From the NCBI GenBank assembly GCA_018711405.1, contig DVIH01000047.1, forward strand, positions 1-45,602: a stretch of 45,602 nucleotides of DNA, read 5' to 3'. This document shows, piece by piece, positions 1 through 8,497 of the stretch. Both the position numbers and the translations under genes were made by a program. Within the stretch, counting starts at the first letter, position 1; each line of letters opens with the position of its first letter. Origin of the DNA: Candidatus Avibacteroides excrementipullorum. Its GTDB lineage: Bacteria; Bacteroidota; Bacteroidia; Bacteroidales; Bacteroidaceae. The notes under the pieces were generated by a model. It made no database searches, was not told the DNA's origin, and saw only the letters and a program-made list of their open reading frames with translations.

Positions 1-888
1 GGATATGACCTCTGCAACACACCTTGTGGTGAGGACTGCGGAAAATGTCATATAACCTCCTGTCAGAGACTTGCCTATGCACATTATGTCAGGTTTCACC
101 GATGCATGCTCCCATGCAAACAGTTTTCCGGTTCGGCCGAAACCTGTGGCTATCTCATCGAATATGAGCAACACCCCGTATTTCCTGCACAAGACCTCAG
201 CCTCACGCAAATATTGCGGATGATAAAAACGCATACCGCCCGCACCCTGCACTATCGGCTCCAGTATAAGGGCGGCAATATTGTCGGATTCCTTTTCCAA
301 TACCCTTTCAAGGCTTTCCATGTCGCTACCGTGCCATTCGTGTCCGAACTTCGATGAAGGTGCCGGCACAAAATATCTGACCGGCAAAGCCTGCCCGAAT
401 ATGGAATGCATGCCCGTGACGGGGTCGCACACCGACATGGCATTCCACGTGTCGCCATGATAGCCCGAACGGATTGTCACAAAATTGTTTTTCTTCGGTC
501 TGCCCGATGCATACCAGTATTGCACAGCCATCTTCATGGCCACCTCTACCGCCACCGAACCGGAATCGGCATAAAATATCTTGTCCATATTGTCGGGAAC
601 TATGGACAACAGTTTTTTGCCAAGCTCTATGGCAGGCTCATGCGTCAGCCCGCCGAACATGATGTGCGACATGCTTTTCAGCTGCGTTTCTATGGCTTCA
701 TTAAGAACAGGGTTGCTATAGCCATGTATGGCACACCACCATGAAGACATGCCGTCCACGAGTTCCGTACCGTCATCCAGAGTTATGATGCATCCTTCCG
801 CCTTTTTCACCTTATATGTAGGCAAAGGATTAGTAGCCGAAGTGTAAGGATGCCACAAGTGCCGTCTGTCAAATTCATCGAATATCAT
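1..888 (-). CDS. bioA: Adenosylmethionine-8-amino-7-oxononanoate aminotransferase, truncated by the left window edge
   Basis: Minus-strand frame from ATG at 888 reads [66 protein letters not shown]..., typical BioA N-terminus. Absent from the ORF track because it has no stop in the window. ATGA overlap with the bioB stop. Confidence 0.93.
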   Translation of the reverse strand, partial: MIFDEFDRRHLWHPYTSATNPLPTYKVKKAEGCIITLDDGTELVDGMSSWWCAIHGYSNPVLNEAIETQLKSMSHIMFGGLTHEPAIELGKKLLSIVPDNMDKIFYADSGSVAVEVAMKMAVQYWYASGRPKKNNFVTIRSGYHGDTWNAMSVCDPVTGMHSIFGQALPVRYFVPAPSSKFGHEWHGSDMESLERVLEKESDNIAALILEPIVQGAGGMRFYHPQYLREAEVLCRKYGVLLIFDEIATGFGRTGKLFAWEHASVKPDIMCIGKSLTGGYMTFSAVLTTRCVAEVIS

Positions 889-1850
889 AATTCATAACCT
901 TTCTTTTCTATCATTTCCATGTCGCGCCTTATCTCCGCACCGTCTGTAGTGAGCATGTGTCCCATTATGGCCGAATTGATACCTATGCCGAAAGCCTTTT
1001 CAGTATCCTCGTCAGACAATGAAGCCCTGCCTCCGGCAAAACGCAGGTATGCATCGGGATTGACAAGGCGGAACAGTGCTATCGTGACAAAAATCTCCTC
1101 GCTGCCCAAAGGCGGCATATCCTGAAGCGGAGTACCTTTTATAGGCTGGAGGATGTTCAGCGGAATGGACTTGACACCCAAGTCCCTCACGGCAAAGGCA
1201 AGTTCCACTCTCTGCATCATGCTCTCGCCCATGCCTATGATGCCTCCGGAACAAATGTCCATGCCGGCCTCCCGCGCAGCCTTCAGCGTCCTCACTTTAT
1301 CTTCCACAGTATGTGTGGTGCACAGCTCAGAGAAAAAAGACGGTGCAGCCTCAAGGTTGCAGTGATAACGCTCCACCCCACTCTCGCGGATTATGGCCAG
1401 TTCTTCTCCTGACAACAGTCCCAGCGATGCGCAGAGACGAATGGAAGAATGCTCCTTTATGTATGCTGCTATTTCCGCTATCTGCCGTATCTGCTCCCTA
1501 TTGGGCTTCTTGCCGCTTGTCACTATGGAGAACCTCTCTATGCGCTGCTCCTCATTGAATCTGGCACGCTTCAGACACGTTTCCTTGTCGAGCAAAGGAT
1601 AAATCTCCGCACCCGTCTTGTAGCGTGCCGACTGGGCACACCATTTGCAGTTCTCGCTGCACAGGCCCGACTTGGCATTGATTATGGAACATCTGTCGAA
1701 ATGTCGCGGAGCCATTTCCCTTGTTATCTCCGCCGCAGTTTCAAACAGACGCTCTTTGTCAAACCCCTCGCGCAAAAGGGCATCCATGTCATCTCTCCCG
1801 ACACTGCCCACATCCAAAATCTTGTTTCTTATAACCGCTAATCTGTCCAT
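885..1850 (-). CDS. bioB: Biotin synthase (radical SAM)
   Basis: [14 protein letters not shown] radical SAM Cys motif and overall BioB sequence. The track start is 1868, but that ATG lies in a terminator-like hairpin; ATG at 1850 ([12 protein letters not shown]) is preferred. Confidence 0.95.
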   Translation of the reverse strand: MDRLAVIRNKILDVGSVGRDDMDALLREGFDKERLFETAAEITREMAPRHFDRCSIINAKSGLCSENCKWCAQSARYKTGAEIYPLLDKETCLKRARFNEEQRIERFSIVTSGKKPNREQIRQIAEIAAYIKEHSSIRLCASLGLLSGEELAIIRESGVERYHCNLEAAPSFFSELCTTHTVEDKVRTLKAAREAGMDICSGGIIGMGESMMQRVELAFAVRDLGVKSIPLNILQPIKGTPLQDMPPLGSEEIFVTIALFRLVNPDAYLRFAGGRASLSDEDTEKAFGIGINSAIMGHMLTTDGAEIRRDMEMIEKKGYEL

Positions 1851-1853
1851 GTC

Positions 1854-1897
1854 ACAAAAAAACAGCATCCGGACAATACACTGACTGCCCGGATGCT
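1854..1897 (-). terminator. Intrinsic terminator-like hairpin between the small ORF and bioB
   Basis: Minus strand AGCATCCGG-(16 nt)-CCGGATGCT followed by GTTTTTTT. Confidence 0.65.
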
Positions 1898-2231
1898 ACA
1901 TCCTCATATTAATATTGTTAAACTTTATATTGCAGGCATACACGCTTTCCTGCATTGCATGGTTGCAACGCACTCCGCAGCTTTCCATCAGGTGCAACGA
2001 CACATCGTCCGCCATCAGTCCCGGACTGTCATCGTCAGGCCTCTCACCGTAGGAACGGAAAAGCTCCATGCAGACGAATATCATATTGCGGCACTTCTTT
2101 ATGGCCTGCCTCAATATGCCGAAAGTCACCACGCCCACACTAACGCACACCTTCAGGCTGCTGAAAGCGGCATAACCTTTGTTACTCCAACGCCTGAACC
2201 TTACTATATGTGTTTTCTGCTGACTGTGCAT
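1896..2231 (-). CDS. Small protein of unknown function (about 111 aa) with KTHIVRFRRWSNKGYAAFSSL motif
   Basis: Internal ATG at 2231 preceded by AGAGAGGAAAG; promoter-like TATTTTTGC just upstream at 2257-2265. The longer 194-aa track ORF runs upstream through a separate remnant. Confidence 0.6.
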   Translation of the reverse strand: MHSQQKTHIVRFRRWSNKGYAAFSSLKVCVSVGVVTFGILRQAIKKCRNMIFVCMELFRSYGERPDDDSPGLMADDVSLHLMESCGVRCNHAMQESVYACNIKFNNINMRM

Positions 2232-2256
2232 AATACTTTCCTCTCTGCATCCGATT

Positions 2257-2265
2257 GCAAAAATA
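2257..2265 (-). promoter_or_regulatory. Bacteroidetes-type -7 box (TATTTTTGC) for the small ORF
   Basis: TAnnTTTGC-like motif on the minus strand, about 25 nt upstream of ATG 2231. Confidence 0.45.
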
Positions 2266-2315
2266 AGAATAATCCGGCAAACCCGGCAAGGTTTATAGTA
2301 TTTGTTAAACCCGGT

Positions 2316-2378
2316 TTCAGATTTACTTTTGTTAGCAGCCATATTCTTGTGTCGTTGTTCTTTTGTCAGGTGGTCCAT
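2316..2378 (-). pseudogene. Possible N-terminal remnant of a Vsr-type (very short patch repair) endonuclease gene
   Basis: Minus-strand peptide MDHLTKEQRHKNMAANKSKSE resembles the N-terminus typical of Vsr proteins (xLTxEQRxxNMxxxxSKxTxPE), then the similarity stops. Confidence 0.4.
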
Positions 2379-2512
2379 CGGTATTTTTACATTTAAAGCA
2401 AATATACCATATTCAATTAAGTGCAAATTTAGATATAAATAAAATATCAATTTATATGCCAGTGTGATAATAAAAATCAAGATAACTCATGACGTTGGAA
2501 AAGTCTTTTCGG

Positions 2513-2591
2513 CGTGTACGCCATCTTCGCCCGGTATCGGCTCGATCTTCACCCGATACCGAGCCGATCATCGGGCGAGACCGAGCCGATC
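2513..2591 (-). repeat. Tetrameric 79-bp intergenic repeat, copy 1 (module order B-B-B'-A on minus strand)
   Basis: 13-bp modules at 2513-2525, 2535-2547, 2557-2569, 2579-2591, strict 22-bp period. Confidence 0.93.
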
Positions 2592-2639
2592 TTTTCCGAC
2601 ATTATTTTAGGCTTCCGGAACAAACTGATAATCAACCAA

Positions 2640-5087
2640 TCAGAATTCAAACAGCAACCGTGCATTGAGCTGGCGCGAGGTGAGGTAATTGGGCACGGCA
2701 TACTGCTGGTCGTAGACATCGGTGACCCAGTAATACGAGTTGACATTCGACATGTTGAACAGGTTGAAAAGGTCTATGCCCAGCCATATATTCCTGAAGC
2801 ATCTGGCGGCACGTCCCCTCATGTGTCCGTCTTCGTTGTTCAGTATCCTGTATGACATGCCCACGTCTATCCTCTTGTAGGCCGGAGCGCGGAATACGGC
2901 TTCTTCCAGCCCCGTATGCGGCGGGCCGAAAGGCAGGCCTCCTGCCAGAGAGGCTTTGAGACTGAGTTTCCAGCGGTCGTTGCGCGTGAAATAGTCGGTG
3001 AAGTAGAACGACAGGTTGAACCGCTGGTCGGTGGGGCGCGGAATCCAACGGCCGTTCAGCTTCTCCTGTGTCTTCATGACAGACAGTGTGAGCCATGAGT
3101 CGGTGCCGGGCACGAATTCGCCGAACAGTTTCATGTCGAGCCCCACCGCATATCCGTGCGACAGGTTTCTGCCGTAATAGCTGATGCGCACGTTGTCTAC
3201 GTTGTAGGGGATGAGGTTTGACAAGAGTTTGTAATAGACCTCTGCGGTGAACTTGAACGGACGCCCGAGTACCCGGAACTTGTAATCGCCTGCAAGTACG
3301 AAGTGTACCGACCGCTGCGACTTTATGTTTCTGTTCAGGGTTATCTCGGCATTGCCGTTCACCGTAGTGGTGTCTCTGAATTCCTTGTAAAACGGAGCCT
3401 GATAGTACAGCCCTGTAGCCGCCCTGAAAGTGAAGTCTTCATTGAACGATGGTATCATGCCGAGCGATACGCGCGGGCTTAATATGAACTCCCTGTTGAA
3501 GTTCCAGTAACTGCCTCTGACGCCTGCATTGAGAGTGAACATCCCGGCCTGCGTGTGAAATTTGTAGGTGTCTTGCAAATAAAACGACAACCGGTTGCTC
3601 GATATCGAGTTGTTGGAATTCATATTATATATGAGGTTCACCTCATCGGGCACGAAAGGCAGCGAATATCCTGCCGAATCTCTCAGTTCCCATTCGCGCA
3701 GCCGTTCGCTTATCGCCTCATGCTTCAGTTCCAGACCCCACACGAGGGTATTGTTGTGTTTCAGCCGGTGCGTACCTGTGAGGGTATAGCTCTGCACGTT
3801 TGCATTGAGGTAATTACGTGCATGTTCCATATATGTGCCTATGCCCTGCGTCTGCCCTTCGGAAGACAGCATGTCGCCCTCCTCCTCGTCATCGAGTGCG
3901 TTGAGCCAGTATTCGCCCCTTATGTCGAAAGTCTCGTCCTCGCGTGTCTTGAATGTGGAGAAAAGAAACGATACATCGTTTTTCTCATTGATGCGGTATT
4001 TCATGCTCAGCGAACCGAAGAATGTGCGGAACAGGTCTTTCTCCTGCCCGTCGAAATAGACTTTGAACTCGCGCATGTCGGTCATCGTGCCGAACTTAGT
4101 GGTCCTGTCGGCCGGGATGAAGTTGTAACTGTTCTGAGAAAAGTTGCCGATGAAGCCGAATTCCAGGTTCTTTGTCGGAGAATAGGTGATATATGCCTGG
4201 TAGTCTATGAAATTGGGGTCATATTCGCCTTTCACGTCCAGACTCCCCAGCAGATAGCGGTTGGTCTTGTATCTCACGCCGTTGGAGAAAGAGAACTTGT
4301 CGTTTCCATAGCCTGCATATACGCTTCCACCCAGCAGGCTCAGTGACGCGCTGCCCTCGAATGCCTCCGGTTTCTTGTAGGTTATGTCGAGCACCGAAGC
4401 CATCTTGTCTCCGTATTTGGCCTCAAACCCTCCGGCTGAAAAGCCTACACTCTCCACCATGTCGGGGTTGATGAAACTCAATCCCTCCTGCTGCCCGGCA
4501 CGCACCAGCAGCGGACGGTATACCTCCACTCCGTTCACATACACTATGTTTTCGTCATAGCTACCGCCGCGCACATTGTATTGCGAACTCAGCTCGTTGT
4601 TTGAACTTACTCCGGCCTGCGTGGCAATGAACGACTCTATGCTCCCTCCCGAAGCATCCGGCACCAGGCGGTTGTTGTCCAGCGTGAGCTGTTGCGTCTG
4701 CCCGGTCTGCCTGCGGCTTTCGGTGATGGTCACCTCGCCCAGCTCATAACCGGTATTGGGCAATACCACATTGAGAGTCAAATCGCCCACAGGATACCTC
4801 AATATCCTTTTGCGGGTGTTGTATCCCACCATGGAGAAGACCACCACCACACTGTCTGACGAAACTGCCGATATGCGGTATTTCCCGTTGAAGTCTGTCA
4901 TGGCTCCTATCAGCTGCTTTTCTATATGCACGGTGGCAAGTTCCACCGGGTCGCCGTTTTCATCGGTCACGCGCCCCGTCAGTGTGAACCTGTCCTGCCC
5001 GCAAAGTTGCGAAAGAGAAGACAAGGCAAACATAAGAAACACCAGTATGCGGCTTTTCATATTATGTTCAAAAAAATAAATCATCAT
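2640..5087 (-). CDS. TonB-dependent receptor with N-terminal carboxypeptidase-regulatory-like domain
   Basis: Signal peptide (MKSRILVFLMFALSSLSQ, alternative start 5060), FTLTGRVTDENGDPVELATVHI, plug domain, terminal aromatic residue (LLFEF). Confidence 0.92.
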   Translation of the reverse strand: MMIYFFEHNMKSRILVFLMFALSSLSQLCGQDRFTLTGRVTDENGDPVELATVHIEKQLIGAMTDFNGKYRISAVSSDSVVVVFSMVGYNTRKRILRYPVGDLTLNVVLPNTGYELGEVTITESRRQTGQTQQLTLDNNRLVPDASGGSIESFIATQAGVSSNNELSSQYNVRGGSYDENIVYVNGVEVYRPLLVRAGQQEGLSFINPDMVESVGFSAGGFEAKYGDKMASVLDITYKKPEAFEGSASLSLLGGSVYAGYGNDKFSFSNGVRYKTNRYLLGSLDVKGEYDPNFIDYQAYITYSPTKNLEFGFIGNFSQNSYNFIPADRTTKFGTMTDMREFKVYFDGQEKDLFRTFFGSLSMKYRINEKNDVSFLFSTFKTREDETFDIRGEYWLNALDDEEEGDMLSSEGQTQGIGTYMEHARNYLNANVQSYTLTGTHRLKHNNTLVWGLELKHEAISERLREWELRDSAGYSLPFVPDEVNLIYNMNSNNSISSNRLSFYLQDTYKFHTQAGMFTLNAGVRGSYWNFNREFILSPRVSLGMIPSFNEDFTFRAATGLYYQAPFYKEFRDTTTVNGNAEITLNRNIKSQRSVHFVLAGDYKFRVLGRPFKFTAEVYYKLLSNLIPYNVDNVRISYYGRNLSHGYAVGLDMKLFGEFVPGTDSWLTLSVMKTQEKLNGRWIPRPTDQRFNLSFYFTDYFTRNDRWKLSLKASLAGGLPFGPPHTGLEEAVFRAPAYKRIDVGMSYRILNNEDGHMRGRAARCFRNIWLGIDLFNLFNMSNVNSYYWVTDVYDQQYAVPNYLTSRQLNARLLFEF

Positions 5088-5139
5088 TGTCTATAACGTC
5101 AAAATAGTCTCATAAGTATATGCCGACACTTATTTTTTT

Positions 5140-5148
5140 GCAAATGTA
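5140..5148 (-). promoter_or_regulatory. Bacteroidetes-type -7 box TACATTTGC for the TonB receptor gene
   Basis: Motif on the minus strand in the divergent intergenic region. Confidence 0.5.
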
Positions 5149-5224
5149 CATCTTTAATGCCATATCGCGGCGTTTGGCAAAACAACTTATCGGGGTAAAA
5201 CTGTTTTCCTAACACTGTTTTTTG

Positions 5225-5233
5225 TACATTTGC
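5225..5233 (+). promoter_or_regulatory. Bacteroidetes-type -7 box TACATTTGC for pyrKD
   Basis: Motif about 30 nt upstream of the pyrK ATG. Confidence 0.5.
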
Positions 5234-5263
5234 ACGCAATATTCATAACATCTACCGACCCTT

Positions 5264-6037
5264 ATGAAAAAATATATAGCAAACTTGACTGTCGTAGAAA
5301 ACAGACCTCTCAACGACACGATGTTCCTCACAAGACTGAAAGGGGAAACGCCGTTGCCGGAAATGCGGCCGGGACAATTCGCAGAAGTCAGAGTGGACAA
5401 CGAAGCTGACATACTCCTGCGGCGCCCCATTTCGATAAACTTTGTCGATTACGATAAAAACGAGCTGTGGCTGCTCATCCAGAAAGCGGGACGAGGCACC
5501 CGACGCCTGTCCATGCTCAAAGCAGGAGACTGCCTCAATCTCGTAATGCCTCTCGGCAACGGATTCACCATGCCTGCCCCTGAGGAGAGATGCATACTCA
5601 TAGGCGGAGGCGTGGGAGTAGCCCCCCTCCTCTATCTGGGACATGAGATAAAGAGACACGGGGGCAAACCGGTGTTCCTGCTCGGCGCAAGAACCGAGAG
5701 CCTGATAGCCGAACTCGACCTTTTTCAAAGTCTGGGAGACACATACGTGACCACAGAAGACGGCAGCATGGGAGAAAAAGGATTCGTCACCGGACACTCC
5801 ATACTACAGAACACCCGTTTTGACAGGATATACACCTGCGGCCCGCAACCCATGATGAAATCTGTGGTGAAATATGCATCGGCTACAGATACAGACTGTG
5901 AAGTATCGCTTGAAAACCGCATGGCGTGCGGCATTGGCGCCTGCCTCTGCTGCGTGGAAAAAACAACCGAAGGACACATCTGCGTATGCAAAGAAGGTCC
6001 GGTCTTTAATTCAAAAAAACTGTTATGGCAAATCTGA
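5264..6037 (+). CDS. pyrK: Dihydroorotate dehydrogenase electron transfer subunit
   Basis: Ferredoxin reductase-like fold motifs ([17 protein letters not shown]), C-terminal 2Fe-2S Cys cluster CGIGACLCC; overlaps pyrD. Confidence 0.93.
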   Translation: MKKYIANLTVVENRPLNDTMFLTRLKGETPLPEMRPGQFAEVRVDNEADILLRRPISINFVDYDKNELWLLIQKAGRGTRRLSMLKAGDCLNLVMPLGNGFTMPAPEERCILIGGGVGVAPLLYLGHEIKRHGGKPVFLLGARTESLIAELDLFQSLGDTYVTTEDGSMGEKGFVTGHSILQNTRFDRIYTCGPQPMMKSVVKYASATDTDCEVSLENRMACGIGACLCCVEKTTEGHICVCKEGPVFNSKKLLWQI

Positions 6038-6939
6038 AAGTAAACATAGGCAACCTGCAATTGCAGAATCCGGTGATGACCGCTTCGGGCACATTCGGAT
6101 ACGGAACTGAGTTTTCCGACTTCATCGACCTCAACCGTCTGGGCGGAATAATAGTGAAAGGCACCACCCGCCATGCCAGAGAAGGCAACCCATATCCCAG
6201 AATGGCCGAAACGCCATCGGGAATGCTTAATGCTGTGGGGCTGCAAAACAAAGGCGTGGAATATTTCATAAAGTACATATATCCTGAAATATCGGAGAAA
6301 ATCAACACCAACATCATAGTCAACGTATCAGGCTCCACAGTAGAAGACTATACCGAGACGGCCGCCATGATAAACGAACTGGACAAAATCCCGGCCATAG
6401 AGCTTAACATCTCGTGTCCCAACGTGAAACAGGGAGGCATGGCATTCGGAGTGACAGCCAAAGGAGCCGAAGCAGTGGTCAGCTCTGTAAGGAAAGCCTA
6501 CGGCAAGACCCTGATAGTGAAACTCTCGCCCAACGTCACCGACATAACCGAGATAGCACGTGCGGCAGAGGCGGCAGGAGCCGACAGCGTGTCGCTCATC
6601 AACACTCTGCTCGGCATGGCCATAGATGCCGACAAGAGAACACCGATATTGTCCACCGTGACCGGAGGCATGTCAGGCCCCGCAGTGAAACCCATAGCGC
6701 TCCGCATGGTGTGGCAGACAGCCCGCGCAGTGAAAATACCGGTCATAGGGCTGGGCGGCATCACCAACTGGCGCGATGCGGTAGAGTTCCTTCTGGCAGG
6801 AGCCACAGCCATACAGGTAGGTACAGCCAACTTCATAGACCCGGCAGTGACCGAGAAAATCATAGACGGACTGGACGAATATCTGGAAAAATACAAGTTC
6901 CAATCCGTACAGGATATAATAGGAGGATTGCAGGTGTAA
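6025..6939 (+). CDS. pyrD: Dihydroorotate dehydrogenase, class 1B catalytic subunit
   Basis: [51 protein letters not shown]. Confidence 0.95.
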   Translation: MANLKVNIGNLQLQNPVMTASGTFGYGTEFSDFIDLNRLGGIIVKGTTRHAREGNPYPRMAETPSGMLNAVGLQNKGVEYFIKYIYPEISEKINTNIIVNVSGSTVEDYTETAAMINELDKIPAIELNISCPNVKQGGMAFGVTAKGAEAVVSSVRKAYGKTLIVKLSPNVTDITEIARAAEAAGADSVSLINTLLGMAIDADKRTPILSTVTGGMSGPAVKPIALRMVWQTARAVKIPVIGLGGITNWRDAVEFLLAGATAIQVGTANFIDPAVTEKIIDGLDEYLEKYKFQSVQDIIGGLQV

Positions 6940-7157
6940 CGACTGCAGAAAATGACAGATGAGGAAAAACACAAGTGTTGCAAAAAGCACGTTTTTTCCT
7001 ATAGACTTATCATTTTCGACAGGGAAACCGTAACAAAAATGCAAATAGGAACTTTTTTTGACTGAAAATCAAAATTTTCTTTCTTTTTCTTGCGGGTTTT
7101 ATTCTTTAATTATATATCTTTACCACCTGAATAAACACTATAAAAAACATAATTATT

Positions 7158-7334
7158 ATGAAAAACTTACTCGAACAAATAAAAGCAGAATACAATGCTT
7201 TTATAGAAAACGCCGACTTGCAGGTTGAGAAAAACAACAAAGCTGCAGGAATGAGAGCCAGAAAAAATTCCTTGAATCTGGAGAAAATGATGAAAGAATT
7301 CAGAAAATTGTCTTTGGAAGAATCCAAAAAATAA
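7158..7334 (+). CDS. Histone H1-like (Hc1-type) small basic protein, 58 aa; not in the ORF track
   Basis: Translation MKNLLEQIKAEYNAFIENADLQVEKNNKAAGMRARKNSLNLEKMMKEFRKLSLEESKK matches the Bacteroidetes Hc1-like pattern (NKAAGxRARKxSLxLEKxxKEFRKxS). Upstream TATATCTTTAC promoter-like motif. Confidence 0.8.
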   Translation: MKNLLEQIKAEYNAFIENADLQVEKNNKAAGMRARKNSLNLEKMMKEFRKLSLEESKK

Positions 7335-7372
7335 TCCCGCTTCCACGAAAGACAATATAACGAAGACTTAAG

Positions 7373-7415
7373 AAGACTGAGATATCCGGCTGAAACGCTT
7401 CGGTATCTCAGTCTT
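7373..7415 (+). terminator. Terminator-like hairpin after the Hc1-like gene
   Basis: AAGACTGAGATA ... TATCTCAGTCTT (12-bp stem) followed by TGGTTTTA. Confidence 0.7.
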
Positions 7416-7447
7416 TGGTTTTATCCGACAACCTCAACATACAATCT

Positions 7448-8365
7448 ATGTCAAAACTGCCACACCGCCTAACCTGCATGGCATTGCTCATGTTGATGAC
7501 AGCACTCTGCCATGCAACCGCCCAAGACACCACGACTTTCCGGCATGACTGCTGGCTCGCAGACGTCTGCGACACGGCACGCATCGCCGACCTTTTCATT
7601 CCCGGCACGCACGACAGCTGCACTGGAGGAAAGCGCAAAGCACTGGCTTTCGCATGGCAGACACAGGAATATGACATAAAGACACAACTGGAAGCAGGTG
7701 TGCGCTTCCTCGATGTGAGGCTCAACGGCAACATGCACACGGCACACGGACGGGCAGAATTCGACGAGACATTCGGAGATGTCATGAACGATGTCTGCGA
7801 CTTTCTGGACAGCCACCCCACAGAATTCGTCATCTGCCTCATAAAACAGGAAGACAGAGACCTGTCTGCCGGCGACACCGACTTCCTGATAAAAATATCG
7901 GACATCATAAATACATGGCAGATACACGACAAGACCTATCACGGCAGCCTGCACGACATGCGCCTGCACGACGTGCGGGGAAAAATAATCTTCCTAAACC
8001 GCTCATTCTCTGACGTAAAAAACAAAGTGGAGACATGGCACGGTCATGACTACGAGGTCATAAACGACATAATCTGCGTGCAAGACAACTACAAAGCCGG
8101 CATAAAGCGCAAGATGACTCTGGTAGAGCAATTTTACGACAAGTATGACCGCCGCGACATAATAGGCATCAATTTCAACACCATTCCCGGCACAGGGCTT
8201 ATCCCCAACCCGCGAAAAGCCGCCAAGACACTCAACAGACACCTGTCTGAACTCATCGACAGAAAAGGCCGGACCATGCGGGGAATAATAGTCCTCGACT
8301 TCGGGGAAAATCTCTACGACAAGATAATAGAATGCAACTTCAGGGATCGGCTCGGTATCGAGTGA
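7448..8365 (+). CDS. Secreted phosphatidylinositol-specific phospholipase C-like (PI-PLC X domain) protein
   Basis: Signal peptide MSKLPHRLTCMALLMLMTALCHATAQ; IADLFIPGTHDSCTGG and GVRFLDVRLNGNMHTAHG catalytic His regions. Start 7448 preferred over 7415, which lies in the hairpin. Confidence 0.85.
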   Translation: MSKLPHRLTCMALLMLMTALCHATAQDTTTFRHDCWLADVCDTARIADLFIPGTHDSCTGGKRKALAFAWQTQEYDIKTQLEAGVRFLDVRLNGNMHTAHGRAEFDETFGDVMNDVCDFLDSHPTEFVICLIKQEDRDLSAGDTDFLIKISDIINTWQIHDKTYHGSLHDMRLHDVRGKIIFLNRSFSDVKNKVETWHGHDYEVINDIICVQDNYKAGIKRKMTLVEQFYDKYDRRDIIGINFNTIPGTGLIPNPRKAAKTLNRHLSELIDRKGRTMRGIIVLDFGENLYDKIIECNFRDRLGIE

Positions 8366-8423
8366 AGATCGAGCCGATACCGGGCAAAGATGGCGTACAT
8401 CCCGGGCGAAGATGGCGCACATC
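8345..8423 (+). repeat. Tetrameric 79-bp intergenic repeat, copy 2 (B-B'-A-A); overlaps the 3' end of the PI-PLC CDS
   Basis: Modules at 8345-8357, 8367-8379, 8389-8401, 8411-8423; 22-bp period. Confidence 0.93.
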
Positions 8424-8474
8424 CCCGGACGACAATAAATAAGGGCTCTTGGCTGATGTGAAAGATAAAATTGA

Positions 8475-8483
8475 TATATTTGC
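8475..8483 (+). promoter_or_regulatory. Bacteroidetes-type -7 box TATATTTGC for glgB
   Basis: Motif just upstream of the glgB start. Confidence 0.45.
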
Positions 8484-8497
8484 ATATCAATATATAA

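Noticed and set aside
2513-2591. Repeat clusters as miniature CRISPR arrays
   Set aside because: Units are 13 bp with 9-bp related spacers, always four, in both orientations, dispersed at six loci, and there are no cas genes.
3555-4346. 263-aa plus-strand ORF inside the TonB receptor gene
   Set aside because: Antisense to a convincing CDS, no recognisable domain, composition mirrors the opposite strand. Same reasoning for the long antisense ORFs at 8003-8920, 9206-10054, 12957-13676, 14883-15887, 21076-21903, 23933-24883, 30875-32119, 35103-35921 and 43970-44845.
6940-7157. Possible structured leader between pyrD and the Hc1-like gene
   Set aside because: Only weak imperfect inverted repeats (AGGAAAAACAC...ACGTTTTTTCCT) and low-complexity T runs; no known riboswitch pattern recognised.
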